From NCBI RefSeq assembly GCF_030035675.1, contig NC_084482.1, positions 223,182,943 to 223,246,942 of the forward strand: a stretch of 64,000 nucleotides of DNA, in the 5' to 3' direction. Shown piece by piece: positions 31,201 through 38,306 of the stretch; positions within the stretch are counted from its first letter, which is position 1; every line of letters starts with the position of its first letter. The notes below the pieces were generated by a model that was not told where the DNA came from, did no database searches, and saw nothing but the letters and a program-made list of their open reading frames with translations. This DNA is from Rhineura floridana (lineage: Eukaryota > Chordata > Lepidosauria > Squamata > Rhineuridae). Both the position numbers and the translations under genes were made by a program.

Positions 31201-32346
31201 ACTCCCAACCCTACTCCATGAAATGCATGTAACCCCGGGCCCTCCTCAAGGTCTCCCACTAAGGCTCATTGCTTCTGGTGTTGCTACGCCCCTCCCCATG
31301 CTGCTGATCACGGCTCTTCTCATTCATTTCAATCCAGCTGCACAGTTAAAGTGGATCTGGGGCTCTTGCACAACAAACCCACTTTAAAAAAAAGAACTAA
31401 AAGTAATGCACTGGAAAGTGTAAGATAACTTTTGTCTGACGCAAACAAATCAGTATGAATGCTCAATAGGCAGCAAGTGGCATATAACTTCCCTGCAAGT
31501 TTTGTGCAAACAAGTTGGGATGAATGGAAGGTCATCTGGAAATGACTTATAACCGTTTCTTCTTTGAAAACATAAAAAAAGCTGGGAGGATGCTGAATTT
31601 CAGAGTGGATTTGGCCCCACTTTACTACTGGCCTTTTGAACTTGAAAACCAAAGAAGAACCACTTTAGCTGCTGACCTGCTGCCTATTCACAGGGCTTAA
31701 AAGAAAAGCGGATGTTTTGATGTAGTTTAAAGTTATGTAAAAAAACAGAAGGGAGCAGAAAAAGAGGAAGGCCAAACAACAGATGGATTGATTCCATAAA
31801 GGAAGCCACAGACCTGAACTTACAAGATCTGAACAACATGGTTTAACAGATGCTCTTGGAGGTCGCTGATTCATGGAGTTGACATAAGTCATAACACACA
31901 CACACATATAAACAATTGTCCTATGCTAGTATCTTTTGCAGTTGAAAAGGGAGCTCAGCAGAAGCAGGGGGAACATTCAGTAGTGCCTTAGCACTGATGC
32001 ACCCCCCACACACAAAAAGGAAAAACAGGGTTTTAGTAGGAGCAGGAACAGCCCTGATAACTAAGGATGATTGGAGGTCTTGAAATCAATCATGAGTAGG
32101 ACAGCAATCACTCCATCCCCAGAAAATGACTTACTCGGAAAAGCTGGGAAAGGGGGACTCGTTGAAGTCATATGGATGAAATAAAGCTTGTGTGGCAGAG
32201 ATGACCCCACCAATGAGGTGATCTCCTGGCCTGTAATAATTGAGTGCGTCTATCCCATCCCTCTGCAAAGTCAAGGGGCATTTTGCCTTCAGCATCCCAC
32301 AGTCAGCACAAGGCAGAAGCAGAAGCAGAAGCAGAAGAAGGATCAT
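6264..32346 (-). CDS. V2R-1: vomeronasal type-2 receptor, six exons, appears complete
   Basis: Proposed coding exons in transcript order: 32135-32346, 12583-12874, 10875-11681, 9305-9532, 8686-8812, 6264-7207. Lengths 212, 292, 807, 228, 127 and 944 bp sum to 2610 bp, or 870 codons with stop. Every junction has GT and AG and the phases agree (2, 0, 0, 0, 1). V2Rs are class C GPCRs of vomeronasal sensory neurons, usually 850-900 residues with this six-exon plan, and bind peptide or amino-acid-type ligands. Intron 1 is about 19.3 kb because of LINE insertions. Joining exon 1 to the rest rests on phase agreement and the family pattern; exon 1 could instead belong to another receptor. The exon 2 acceptor has a poor pyrimidine tract. 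Confidence 0.8.
7600..7770. repeat. G-rich minisatellite in V2R-1 intron 5
   Basis: Four to five degenerate units of roughly 37 bp containing GAGTGCTGGTGACCCATRGG and runs of GGGAGGAGG. The paralogous intron has the same array at about 57660-57830 with the same unit number and a few substitutions, so it predates the duplication. Confidence 0.8.
7780..8685. other. V2R-1 intron 5 remainder, no gene seen
   Basis: It aligns with 57840-58737. The only clear length changes are near 8520-8550 (present here, absent in V2R-2) and a 38-bp stretch near 58681 (present only in V2R-2). Confidence 0.6.
8686..8812 (-). CDS. V2R-1 exon 5: cysteine-rich NCD3G exon
   Basis: Bounded by acceptor ATACTTAG and donor GAAG|GTGGGT, it encodes [19 protein letters not shown] then [16 protein letters not shown] and TISTQE. 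This matches the 127-bp phase 0/1 exon typical of V2Rs. Cysteines are all in place. The acceptor at TTAG, not the later CCAG, is chosen because only it keeps the frame. Confidence 0.93.
8813..9304. other. V2R-1 intron 4, no other feature
   Basis: It aligns throughout with 58865-59351 of V2R-2 with scattered substitutions and short indels, such as near 9170-9200. Confidence 0.6.
9305..9532 (-). CDS. V2R-1 exon 4
   Basis: 228 bp, in phase, from acceptor CATCCTAG to donor CAG|GTGGGA. It begins [13 protein letters not shown] and ends [11 protein letters not shown], the usual V2R exon 4 limits, and completes the ligand-binding domain. Two residues differ from V2R-2. Confidence 0.94.
9533..10874. 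other. V2R-1 intron 3, no other gene
   Basis: It aligns with 59580-61701 of V2R-2 but lacks the MITE (59839-59954) and the L2 LINE (60351-61014) found there, so it preserves both empty sites, near 9795 and near 10198. Confidence 0.7.
10875..11681 (-). CDS. V2R-1 exon 3: main ligand-binding exon
   Basis: 807 bp, 269 codons, open, from acceptor CTTTCCAG to donor GGGAG|GTATTT. It encodes [20 protein letters not shown] near the start and [13 protein letters not shown] further on, typical of the periplasmic-binding-protein-like lobe of V2Rs. It ends QRLKPWE, which joins to LHPF of exon 4. About 29 residues differ from V2R-2, nearly all before residue 210, with 10 changes in a 13-residue patch (about 11400-11446). 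Confidence 0.95.
11682..12582. other. V2R-1 intron 2
   Basis: The part to about 12177 matches V2R-2 to about 63000. Beyond that it holds the MITE at 12187-12315 and a poly-T near 12370. Confidence 0.6.
12187..12315. mobile_element. hAT-type MITE, imperfect palindrome
   Basis: The ends CAGGTGTGGGAACC and GGTTCCCCAGCCCC are inverted repeats, and the inner arms carry TGTTGCTGGACCACAGTTCCC against the complementary GAGTTGTAGTTCAGCAACG. Flanking 8-mers ATCTAGTG and ATCAATTG share six bases, consistent with an old 8-bp duplication. Confidence 0.65.
12583..12874 (-). CDS. V2R-1 exon 2
   Basis: 292 bp (phase 2 entry, phase 0 exit). It encodes [19 protein letters not shown], then [20 protein letters not shown] and ends LLGIYKVPQ before donor CAG|GTAGGA. 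It matches V2R exon 2, which starts just after the exon 1 FSE codon. The acceptor is ATTATGTAG with an AT-rich, not pyrimidine-rich, upstream stretch. An I-group LINE lies a short way upstream. Confidence 0.88.
13444..15111 (+). CDS. ORF1 of I-group LINE copy A
   Basis: Open for 555 codons from [14 protein letters not shown] (an upstream ATG at 13360 is possible). The start resembles copy B MPGKDDLQQKITQFF. It is polar and basic, with a lysine-rich middle (near 14030-14130) and no CCHC finger that I can see. Presumed RNA-binding ORF1 protein. The next frame (endonuclease) lies in the same phase, separated by a TGA. Confidence 0.7.
   Translation: MGEDKLQAKITSYFQPTHDSAHTLQHSSKPQEMNSSTPRTYEWTLDHPFSIKAFAGSKAAKSWAEELVDAGFNCNNNSINNTMKDGLPSEIIAVDSLQDLRSCTQFPQETSYESLHLPSAAPFDPKPSSWQSLLIGEMNKIKAYIAETNGLLTTLVKLIGFQPEQNTADSKTMTTPLSTIAVQELNEGQTNKNKDRSMKTKSSIQRRRKNALKTKKPQNIKNSKPPRDRKMNYKPLFKQLEGNAKEQRPDKPKPCYRKKNDILLNKEDNSPSYVSANRNLEVRHLPTSSPMRARIAADKSQQIPWHLILQPGKLVLSYNKRAYGHWPSFPSIPFLEKCFAQSLLPPYRTNYIKSLTNISTAVDHCRLIVTLHSSSIANQIFQIRKTLEERGITIQRYYINLSSPVPLWFHTPQTLRSSISETEMTTIDELHMTNSQSSSSMSMQSNTIPSRIQAFSNVIQELELEELHLTELYSQLLEPERKMIINKLQYLIERLVEIKPNRSPGNDSPTVPLLDPAFLPSSLTPSITRTTLRPKSSGAIFMDITNSLNQMSVEH
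15112..16305 (+). pseudogene. ORF2 endonuclease region, I-group LINE copy A
   Basis: The frame runs on from ORF1 after one TGA and contains [26 protein letters not shown] and SDHLPISLL, the landmark motifs of the exonuclease-endonuclease-phosphatase fold. It stops at 16303-16305. Between there and 16618 there are further stops and at least one shift at an A run near 16443. Confidence 0.8.
16619..18112 (+). pseudogene. ORF2 reverse transcriptase region, I-group LINE copy A
   Basis: An open stretch of 497 codons with [52 protein letters not shown] and [13 protein letters not shown]. The catalytic box reads YADA in place of YADD (near 17368), so the second catalytic aspartate is lost. Past 18112 the frame is interrupted again; the remaining C-terminal sequence with the CCHC-like knuckle runs to about 18530. 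Confidence 0.85.
18738..21098. other. V2R-1 intron 1, no gene recognised
   Basis: Mostly unrecognised sequence. A LINE 3' tail-like TTGATTGATTGGATTTATTTATAT lies at 19897-19920. An 87-codon minus frame (20741-21004) starts with a leucine-rich hydrophobic stretch, but I recognise no family and treat it as unproven. Confidence 0.5.
21099..21544 (-). mobile_element. BovB/RTE-type LINE, 3' part, split by L1-A
   Basis: Minus-strand translation includes [51 protein letters not shown] and [18 protein letters not shown], hallmarks of the BovB/RTE C-terminus. Its 3' end (GTGCCTTCAAGTCAATTATGACTTAT complement region) has a TTG-rich tail. The rest of this copy lies at 29176-29370, across the L1-A insertion. 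Confidence 0.85.
21545..22693 (-). pseudogene. L1-A ORF2 reverse transcriptase (inverted segment)
   Basis: Open on the minus strand with [64 protein letters not shown] and the intact catalytic box FADDLII. The frame runs past the insertion edge into BovB sequence, giving an accidental 520-codon hybrid frame ending at 21131. Confidence 0.9.
22694..23219 (-). pseudogene. L1-A ORF2 spacer between endonuclease and RT
   Basis: The minus frame at 22768-23061 ([19 protein letters not shown]) is the lysine-rich linker of L1 ORF2. Frame changes occur on either side, one at a T run at 23212-23219 and one near 22780, so ORF2 cannot be read through. Confidence 0.75.
23220..23924 (-). pseudogene. L1-A ORF2 endonuclease domain
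   Basis: It starts [19 protein letters not shown] and carries [29 protein letters not shown] and SDHNPVIL, all expected L1 endonuclease motifs including the E of QETH, the N of DWNG and the terminal SDH. It lies 15 bp after the end of ORF1 (23940). It is open for 234 codons. Confidence 0.92.
23940..24471 (-). pseudogene. L1-A ORF1, C-terminal part
   Basis: It encodes the end of the RRM-like region and the C-terminal domain, including [54 protein letters not shown] and a polar tail. ORF1 is cut at 24471 by L1-B; the N-terminal part is at 26421-26792. The neighbouring L1-B frame makes it look longer than it is. Confidence 0.85.
24456..26420 (+). mobile_element. L1-B: compact L1 derivative with twin-priming inversion, inside L1-A ORF1
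   Basis: The TSD AACAATTTTATCTCTG lies at 24456-24471 and 26405-26420; the element is 24472-26404 (about 1.93 kb). The 5' UTR and truncated ORF1 are inverted (24472-about 25905), and the 3' end with A tail is forward (about 25906-26404). The uninverted order is seen in L1-C, where the two pieces join with only a few bases between. Same subfamily as L1-C, with the same ORF1-to-3'-end junction. Confidence 0.9.
24508..25131 (-). CDS. Truncated L1 ORF1 protein of compact derivative L1-B
   Basis: An open frame of 207 residues from [17 protein letters not shown]. Coiled-coil-like N-terminus, charged linker ([11 protein letters not shown] in place of the L1-C repeats), RRM-like region [11 protein letters not shown] to IPIRLL, then the same out-of-frame tail [12 protein letters not shown] as L1-C. 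It lacks the ORF1 C-terminal domain present in L1-A. Open reading in two independently inserted copies suggests the frame was present in the source element. Confidence 0.75.
   Translation of the reverse strand: MAIKKVAENLEVTMFQKIMDEIEITKQTLRQGSKELKIELSKMTQEFKEIGDPVREENEIRDEKRKNKGKIQALEIGTNVELEKDLEFMDFRNKIYCLEFNVISEEINEDIRDKVINGLDNLLDWNDVMELDIEKIYGINCSHVTMEKLLRDEPVHFVKKKNTDMTLQQYFSNLFRMDGKKIFGIEEIPIRLLLYDYGYNSKIIMEY
26421..27599 (-). pseudogene. L1-A 5' UTR and ORF1 N-terminus (inverted segment)
   Basis: ORF1 starts at about 26792 ([11 protein letters not shown]) and has two in-frame stops before [18 protein letters not shown]. It continues to [17 protein letters not shown] and GEDIRDKI at the L1-B insertion. 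Upstream, 26793-27599 is 5' UTR ending at a first base near CTTCCCGGAAGTGAGTGC. The 5' UTR resembles that of L1-B and L1-C at its start only. Confidence 0.8.
27603..28973 (+). pseudogene. L1-A ORF2 C-terminal part (forward segment)
   Basis: Open from [19 protein letters not shown], the region just after the RT domain, to the native stop at 28973 (MMILGFDD). It includes the cysteine/histidine-bearing stretch [18 protein letters not shown], typical of the L1 ORF2 C-terminus. The open frame extends 252 bp upstream into antisense 5' UTR, an accidental fusion. Confidence 0.9.
28974..29175 (+). other. L1-A 3' UTR and poly-A tail
   Basis: It ends TTTGAATAAAAATTATT followed by A13 (29163-29175), then the TSD. 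The same TTGAATAAAAATTATT ending occurs in L1-B (about 26380-26395) and, reversed, in L1-C (3270-3285). This shared 3' end is what the L1 reverse transcriptase would recognise. Confidence 0.85.
29176..29370 (-). mobile_element. BovB/RTE-type LINE, upstream part
   Basis: Minus-strand translation gives [20 protein letters not shown] and further on a [10 protein letters not shown]-type segment leading to the L1-A target site, where 21544 continues. Frame changes show it is decayed. Confidence 0.75.
29371..31732. other. V2R-1 intron 1, no gene recognised
   Basis: It contains an AT-rich simple repeat (TATATA and ATACAT) at about 30455-30487, a LINE-tail-like ATATTTCTATCCTGCCCTTC near 30414, and an A-rich end near 30780-30800. 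No open frame here matches a family I know. Confidence 0.5.
31733..31912 (+). mobile_element. BovB 3' end, 5'-truncated copy, plus orientation
   Basis: It carries AGGAAGGCCAAACAACAG, GATTCCATAAAGGAAGCCAC and GACCTGAACTTACAAGATCT, the same C-terminal BovB coding stretch seen reversed at 21185-21260, and ends in an AC microsatellite (31892-31905). Confidence 0.8.
32135..32346 (-). CDS. V2R exon 1: signal peptide exon, assigned to V2R-1
   Basis: Starts [16 protein letters not shown], a signal peptide, then [34 protein letters not shown] and [11 protein letters not shown], typical of V2R exon 1. The donor is CCGA|GTAAGT, a strong match. It exits in phase 2, exactly what exon 2 at 12874 needs. 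An in-frame upstream ATG at 32415 exists, but its product would bury the signal peptide. Confidence 0.85.
32312..32341 (-). repeat. Hexanucleotide repeat coding the signal-peptide leucines
   Basis: On the plus strand GCAGAA is repeated about four and a half times; on the coding strand it reads CTTCTG and encodes the leucine core. Confidence 0.9.
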
Positions 32347-33419
32347 CCTGCGCCTGCCTGCCTGGAACAGCCTCCTCCCTTGTGACTCTTCCCCTGAACT
32401 AATTAGGAGAAACATTAGATGAAGGCAAATCCTTCTGGCAAGGCTCTCCTAATGCTGATGGGACCCAGTCAAGGCTTCACATCTGAAAGGGGAAGGAAGT
32501 CAACCTCACACCCACACAGGCCTCCTCACTTCCCCTAAATCTCAGCCCAATGTCACCCCCCATTTATTCGACTGTTTTTTCTGGTTCGGATGCAAAACGT
32601 CACCTCACATTGCTCTTGATTCTGATGTTTATTTTAGTGGACTCAAAGGCGATCATTGGGACAAATCCCTAGAGCTTTGGGCAGATGAATTTGAAATATA
32701 TCACTATGATTTTGATAATAATAAGGGGAAGAAGGATTGTCTCTTCATAATCCTGGCCTCTTTATGCAGCTCCAGGCGCAGTTGCAGAGCTGGTGATAAA
32801 CATGTTTGTGAAACCTCCCAGATGTGGCTCCAAACTCTCTGATGGATGGCAGAGGGGCAGCTGAACATGTCTAAACTTAGTGAATGAACACACTCTACCA
32901 AAGTCATGATCAAGACTTCCTTTTAGAACAGTGGTGGGGAACCTCTGGCCAAATTAGGCCTGCCAGACCTCCCCGTTTGACCCCTGAGGTTGTTTTGGCC
33001 AAACCATGTCCACCTGGAGGGGGATGAAGCTCCCTTGAAGCAGGGCAGAAAACAAAGGTTCTTCCTATTCAGCATGTCTTCTTAGTGGAGCTATCTAGGC
33101 TCACATAACTTTGTTCTTTTACTCTCACTGAGACACAGCAGCTCTCTTCCATGGAGACCCCAGTCAAGAAGCAGCTCCTCAGGCTTGCGTATTTTCAGCT
33201 TGGGCTCAACAGTGCCCAATGTCTCCTCTCTACCTGACAGGCACAAAAATTGGCAAGACCATCTGTTCCCAAAGTGTGCAACAAAGATGGCAGATTAGTG
33301 TTGGCAGCTCCATTTTGCTGGGAGGGAGAGAGAGGGAGAGGTTAGGAAGTCTTATACTGCATTCAGAGGGCTCTGTAGAGCCCTTTGGACGTCTGCCCCA
33401 CAGTCCAGCCCTGAAGGCA
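32347..33419. other. Upstream of V2R-1, no gene recognised
   Basis: It presumably includes the promoter and 5' UTR of V2R-1; no TATA box could be placed with confidence. A MITE- or hAT-like piece (CAGTGGTGGGGAACCTCTGGCC) starts at about 32931. Confidence 0.4.
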
Positions 33420-33640
33420 TCACTGCCTTAGGTCCTGGGTTCAAGCCATATAGGGCCTTAAAGGTCAGAACCAGAAAGTTGAATTGGTCTGGGAAACCAG
33501 CTGGTGGCAAACAGGGAAGTTCTCTCAGTTTTGGTGAGAGATGCTCCCATTGAGTTGCTCCAGTTAGAAGTCTTGCAACTGCATTCTGTACTAGCCTAGC
33601 TGTAGCTTCCATCCCTTCATCAAGGGTGGCTCCATGTACA
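33420..33640 (-). repeat. L2-like LINE fragment
   Basis: The minus frame includes LVQNAVARLLTGATQWEHLS and [16 protein letters not shown], matching the post-RT region seen better preserved at 60514-61014. A piece of the palindromic MITE family (ACTACAACTCCCATCAGCCC) follows at about 33681. Confidence 0.7.
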
Positions 33641-34743
33641 ACACGCATACTCCCCCAGCCTTGTCCCCTCCAGATATTTTGGACTACAACTCCCATCAGC
33701 CCCAGCCAGCACAGTCGTGTGATGCTCTGCTGTCCATCTCTCTCTCCCCCCTTCAAAGAATCCCAATGTGGTTACAAGTTAGCCTTATCATAACCGCCTT
33801 GCCTACTATCTCCTGTACTAGGGATGAAAAACAGCTTATCTAATTAGACGAGCACAGAAGTTAGCCAATGGGATGGAGCACTGGGAGGAGAGACCCAATC
33901 AGGAACCAGGATAATTAAGGCCCATCATCCGTACTCTGAGCATAATTTTTGGAGGGAAAACCCTGAAGGAAAGTAGGAAGGGTCTGGTTCATATTACTCC
34001 CCCCGATGGTGACCCCTTAATTGGAGACGAAAAGAGAGGGAAAGTTGTACTCAAGATGAGACCTAATCAGCGCCAAATAGAGGGGAAGATGGCCGTGGAG
34101 CTATGAAGCTAGGTAAACGGAGCTCCCTGAAAACAAATTAATCACTCTCATTAAAGACAAGCTGGACTCTGAGAAACTCTATCCTGTCTCTAATAATCAA
34201 AGTCTGCATAAGGAAGCCTCTTTATCTCCTTAGAAAAGCTGACCTTGACTTTACTCAGGCATATTCTGGTTACTGGAAAAATTAACATTCTTGCAGTCTG
34301 GGAAGTTAACTACAAGCTGAAACTGAGATGGCGACGCAGATATAGATATTGATGGCTACTATATCAAGAACTCTACAAATCGTCTGTAAAGCATAAACTG
34401 TAAAATATTTATTTTTATTTTTCTATCATCTATCTAATTAAGCAGGAAATTGGAACTCTGCTTTAAAAGTGATAAACTTGGTCTCTTTGTGGACTGGGAT
34501 GTTTTATTGAGCATTTTTTAGTGTATTTTTTCTCTACTTTTCTGAGGTGTGGATAAAATGAAACTTTGTATTATTGCTTTCTTAGTCTTACTAGTTATTT
34601 CAAACTTTTACAAAGGGAGTACTGAAATTATGCTCTCGTGATTGAGAGTCCTTTTGACTTATTTAAAGAGACAGCTTCTCTGCAATCTGAACAAGGACTC
34701 ATTTAAAGAAACAGCCTTTCATAGTTTTGAATAAGTCCTTAAA

Positions 34744-36806
34744 ATGGTACAAACACGAAAAAAGCAGTATGATCAAGTTTCTACGCTGACAAATAAACCA
34801 GAGATGCCTGGCAAGGATGATCTCCAACAAAAAATTACCCAATTTTTCTCATATCGGGATCCGAATGCAACAGAAAGAAATGGAAGCTACAATATTGCAA
34901 ATACAGCTGTTCCACTATTAAAGAAACAGTTACACTTTGATTTCAGAGAGAAATCCAATACCCAAACTGAAGAATACAATCTAAAATCTAATATTTTGAA
35001 TCTCTCATCTCCTTGCAATGCTCAAGCTGATTCAACAATCTCCTTAATGCCGGAACATGAGACAAACATGACTGTAAGACCTATAAATATTGAAAATCTA
35101 AACGATCAATCTCCATCAAGAACTATAGATGCTGAAAAACAGCCTTGTACTCCTCAAGAAATACAGAGAACTACTTTACTTGGTCCAGACATTATTATAA
35201 ACTCTCCTAACGACGAACCTGTAGGCTATGACCAGTCTATATTACAAGATGAGTCATCGTATGTTTGCCCTGTGAAACCTATCGATTATGTGGAAATGAA
35301 TGAAATTGGTCAAAAACTGCTATTAACTGGTCAAAAATGTATGAAACTGCAACTGGCAATTGCAGCAAAAGAAACTAAAAATATCAAAAATTTCATTGAA
35401 GAGACAAACTGTCTATTAAAATCCATCCTAGAAGAATTGATCAAATTAAACTTGACCATAAATTACGATGCATCTTCTCAGAAACCAACAAAAAAACCCA
35501 AAAGAGAAAAAGAGAAAGAAAACCCATATACAAAAAGGAAAAAAATCAAAAAACATTAAAAAATCAAACTTTTCAAGCAACATCAACATGAACTTTCAGA
35601 GACTATTTCAATTATTAGATAACCAACAACAACCAAAGTCGTCGGCTAAGAACTTTAAAGACCCTACGATGAAGCCAATTACAACTTCTGCTGAGGAGCA
35701 AACTGCGCGGCCATGTAGCGAGACATCGCTCAATACTCCAACTTTTTTTTAATACTGACGAGATTTCACTCAAAGTGAACCCAAAAGCTGGAATAGAGGC
35801 AAAATCGACTAAACAAACTATTCTAAAACCGAATAAACTAAATGCATCATGGAAGCTACATTATAACCAAAAAAACTTAGCTTTACTAAATCTTCCCTGT
35901 TCAAGATATAATGAAGGGCTCGATGCGAGAAAACAAAGGATCTGCAATACTCTTCAGACGTTGGGTCTGAAAATTTTACAGCCAAAAGATGTGGTAAATG
36001 TGAAGTACCTTCATAATTCAACATTGAATATATCTGTTCTACTTACCTTCAAATCTTCCGAGATAGTAGACCGGATCTTTGACAACAGAGCTCTTCTTGG
36101 CAGTTATAAAATAAAGGTTCAGAGACACTTTACAAACATTGCTAAACCTTTACCACTATTTATAAAGAAAGATCCGAGGTCAAACTTATCCTCATCATTG
36201 ACAGCAACAACTCCCTCCCTGGAAGGCTGCAACACTTTATTGAATCCCAAAATTTCCACTGCAAAGATCGAAAAATCATCCCAAAAAAACTCAATCCGTA
36301 AAAAAAATCCCTTGCTACCCTCTGAGATAAAAATGACAAACAAGTCAGGATATTTGTCTCATAGGCCACAGGTAGAGTACAGAACAAAATCACCAAACTC
36401 AATCTATTCTGAACTGATTACTATTGACGAGATAAATTCCTCTCTTTCTACTTCACCTGTGGAAGTACCATCTTACTCCCATGTTCAGACATCAAGTAAC
36501 GAGGATAGCGAAGTATTATTTGACTTCTCATGTGAAGGTGAGGAAGAACTAATAAACAACTTTTCCACTTTCGCTGACAACGGACAGACTGAAGTCATAA
36601 ATAAACTTCAAAATCTCTTAAACAACTTAAGAGCCAAAAGGACTGGTTCTAGTTATCTGGAGTTGGATGAACTGGGTTCTCCTCCCAGTGTTCCACCAGT
36701 ACCCTCTATAGTTCTTCCGACTAAACTGAAAACAGGCTTTTCAAATGTATGTAGACCTAGTTTTACCTGTGAAGCAATAATTCATGAAAATGCTACATCA
36801 CCCTGA
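34744..36806 (+). pseudogene. ORF1 of I-group LINE copy B
   Basis: Read in two main pieces: 34744-35559 (MPGKDDLQQKITQFFSYRD at its start, lysine-rich end) and 35775-36806 (ends in a TGA), with a frame change near 35555 and a stop near 35750. Polar, serine-rich, no clear finger. The second piece is in phase with ORF2 downstream. Confidence 0.7.
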
Positions 36807-38306
36807 CAACCTGTTATACCATCTTCATTTCAGAACTCTGTTGCTGAATCTTCTCAAAATGTGCAAAATTGGTACTCAAAGAAAGTAAAATATAGCTCAG
36901 ATATATCCTATAATAGTAAGACTGTTTTAAATGCTTTTCAGGTTAAATTTCTTTCTTGGAATGTTGCCGGCTGGACCTCCAAATCAAACTGCCCTGAGTG
37001 CGTTGAGTTTTTGAGGACCCATGATGTGATCTGTTTGCAAGAAACTTGGTCGGTAAAGAACATCTACTTAAACAATTTTATAACTTTAGAACTCCCTGCT
37101 AAATCGGTAAAGAGTAAGGGCAGAGCAAAAGCTGGATTGGCAATCTTGTTATCCACAGCCCTAGGTGCAAAAATAAAAAAGCTTCCCTCCTGTGAAAATA
37201 TAGCCATTTCATCTTTAATACAACTAAATTTATTCTCTATTCTAATGATAAATGTCTATATTCCACCCACCCCTAAACAGGATGACACATTATTACTCTG
37301 GCAAATGCTGGAAAATTATGTCATAAGTCTAGAACAACTTCACCCAAAAGCTCATCTAATACTTATAGGGGATTTAAATGCCAGAATAGGACCAACAAAC
37401 GATATTTTGGCTTTATCCTACTTATGGGGTGATTTAGACACTACAAACGTAATCCCGAAATACGTAAGAACATCCAAAGATCAGAAAATAAATTTTGCTG
37501 GCTTATGTCTGGTACAATTTGTAGCCCGCTTAAATCTAATAATAGTAAATGGACACAAGGAGGCAGATCCTCTTGCAGAATTCACCTTCACTTCAGGACA
37601 TGGCAACAGTGTGGTGGATTATGTGTTAATATCCCCCTCTCTATTCAAACATATACAAAATTTTGTGGTCGGTGATAGAATAGAAAGTGACCACCTTCCC
37701 TTAACATTCAGTTTTACCATAGAAGGGAAAATCCACCTGACCACAAAATCTTTGCAAATCAGCATATCATCAAACTCCTCCTACGAGAGAGTGCGGTGGA
37801 ATAAACACACCATGGCCAAATTGGAGAAATTTCTAACCTCCTCGAGAGGTCTTCTCTTCAGATCTCGTATAATAGAATCAAAGGATATATCGGAAGTTTT
37901 ACTTGAATATTCCTCATTATCCTTTGCACTAGCTGAGATCTTAAAAACACCAATTCGCCCCCGCCAAAAAACCAACATGTGCCCAACTTGGTTCGACAAG
38001 GAATGTAGGAAGTCCAAACATCATTTAAAAAACATTTATCTAACTTATCGGAAATATGAAGAAAAAGTTATTCCACCTGAATATCATTTAGCTAAAAAAA
38101 GCTATAAAAAATTACTTACTTATAAAAAGAAACAGGCCTTACGGAATGACTGGCTGTTATTAACAAACGCCTCTTTAAACAACGACTCCAAACTTTTTTG
38201 GGCGTTAGTCACAAACGCCCTTGGCTCATCTGTGCCTGTGCAATGTACCATTTCTCCTGATATCTGGGAAAGTTATTTTTCACGACAGTTTGCAAAAAAA
38301 CAGTGA
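36807..38306 (+). pseudogene. ORF2 endonuclease and linker, I-group LINE copy B
   Basis: Carries FLSWNVAGWT, VICLQETWSV, LIGDLNARIG, SVVDYVLIS and ESDHLPLTFSF, then MCPTWFDKECRKSKHHLKN of the linker. A frame change near 38270 leads into the reverse transcriptase at 38221-39210. Confidence 0.88.
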
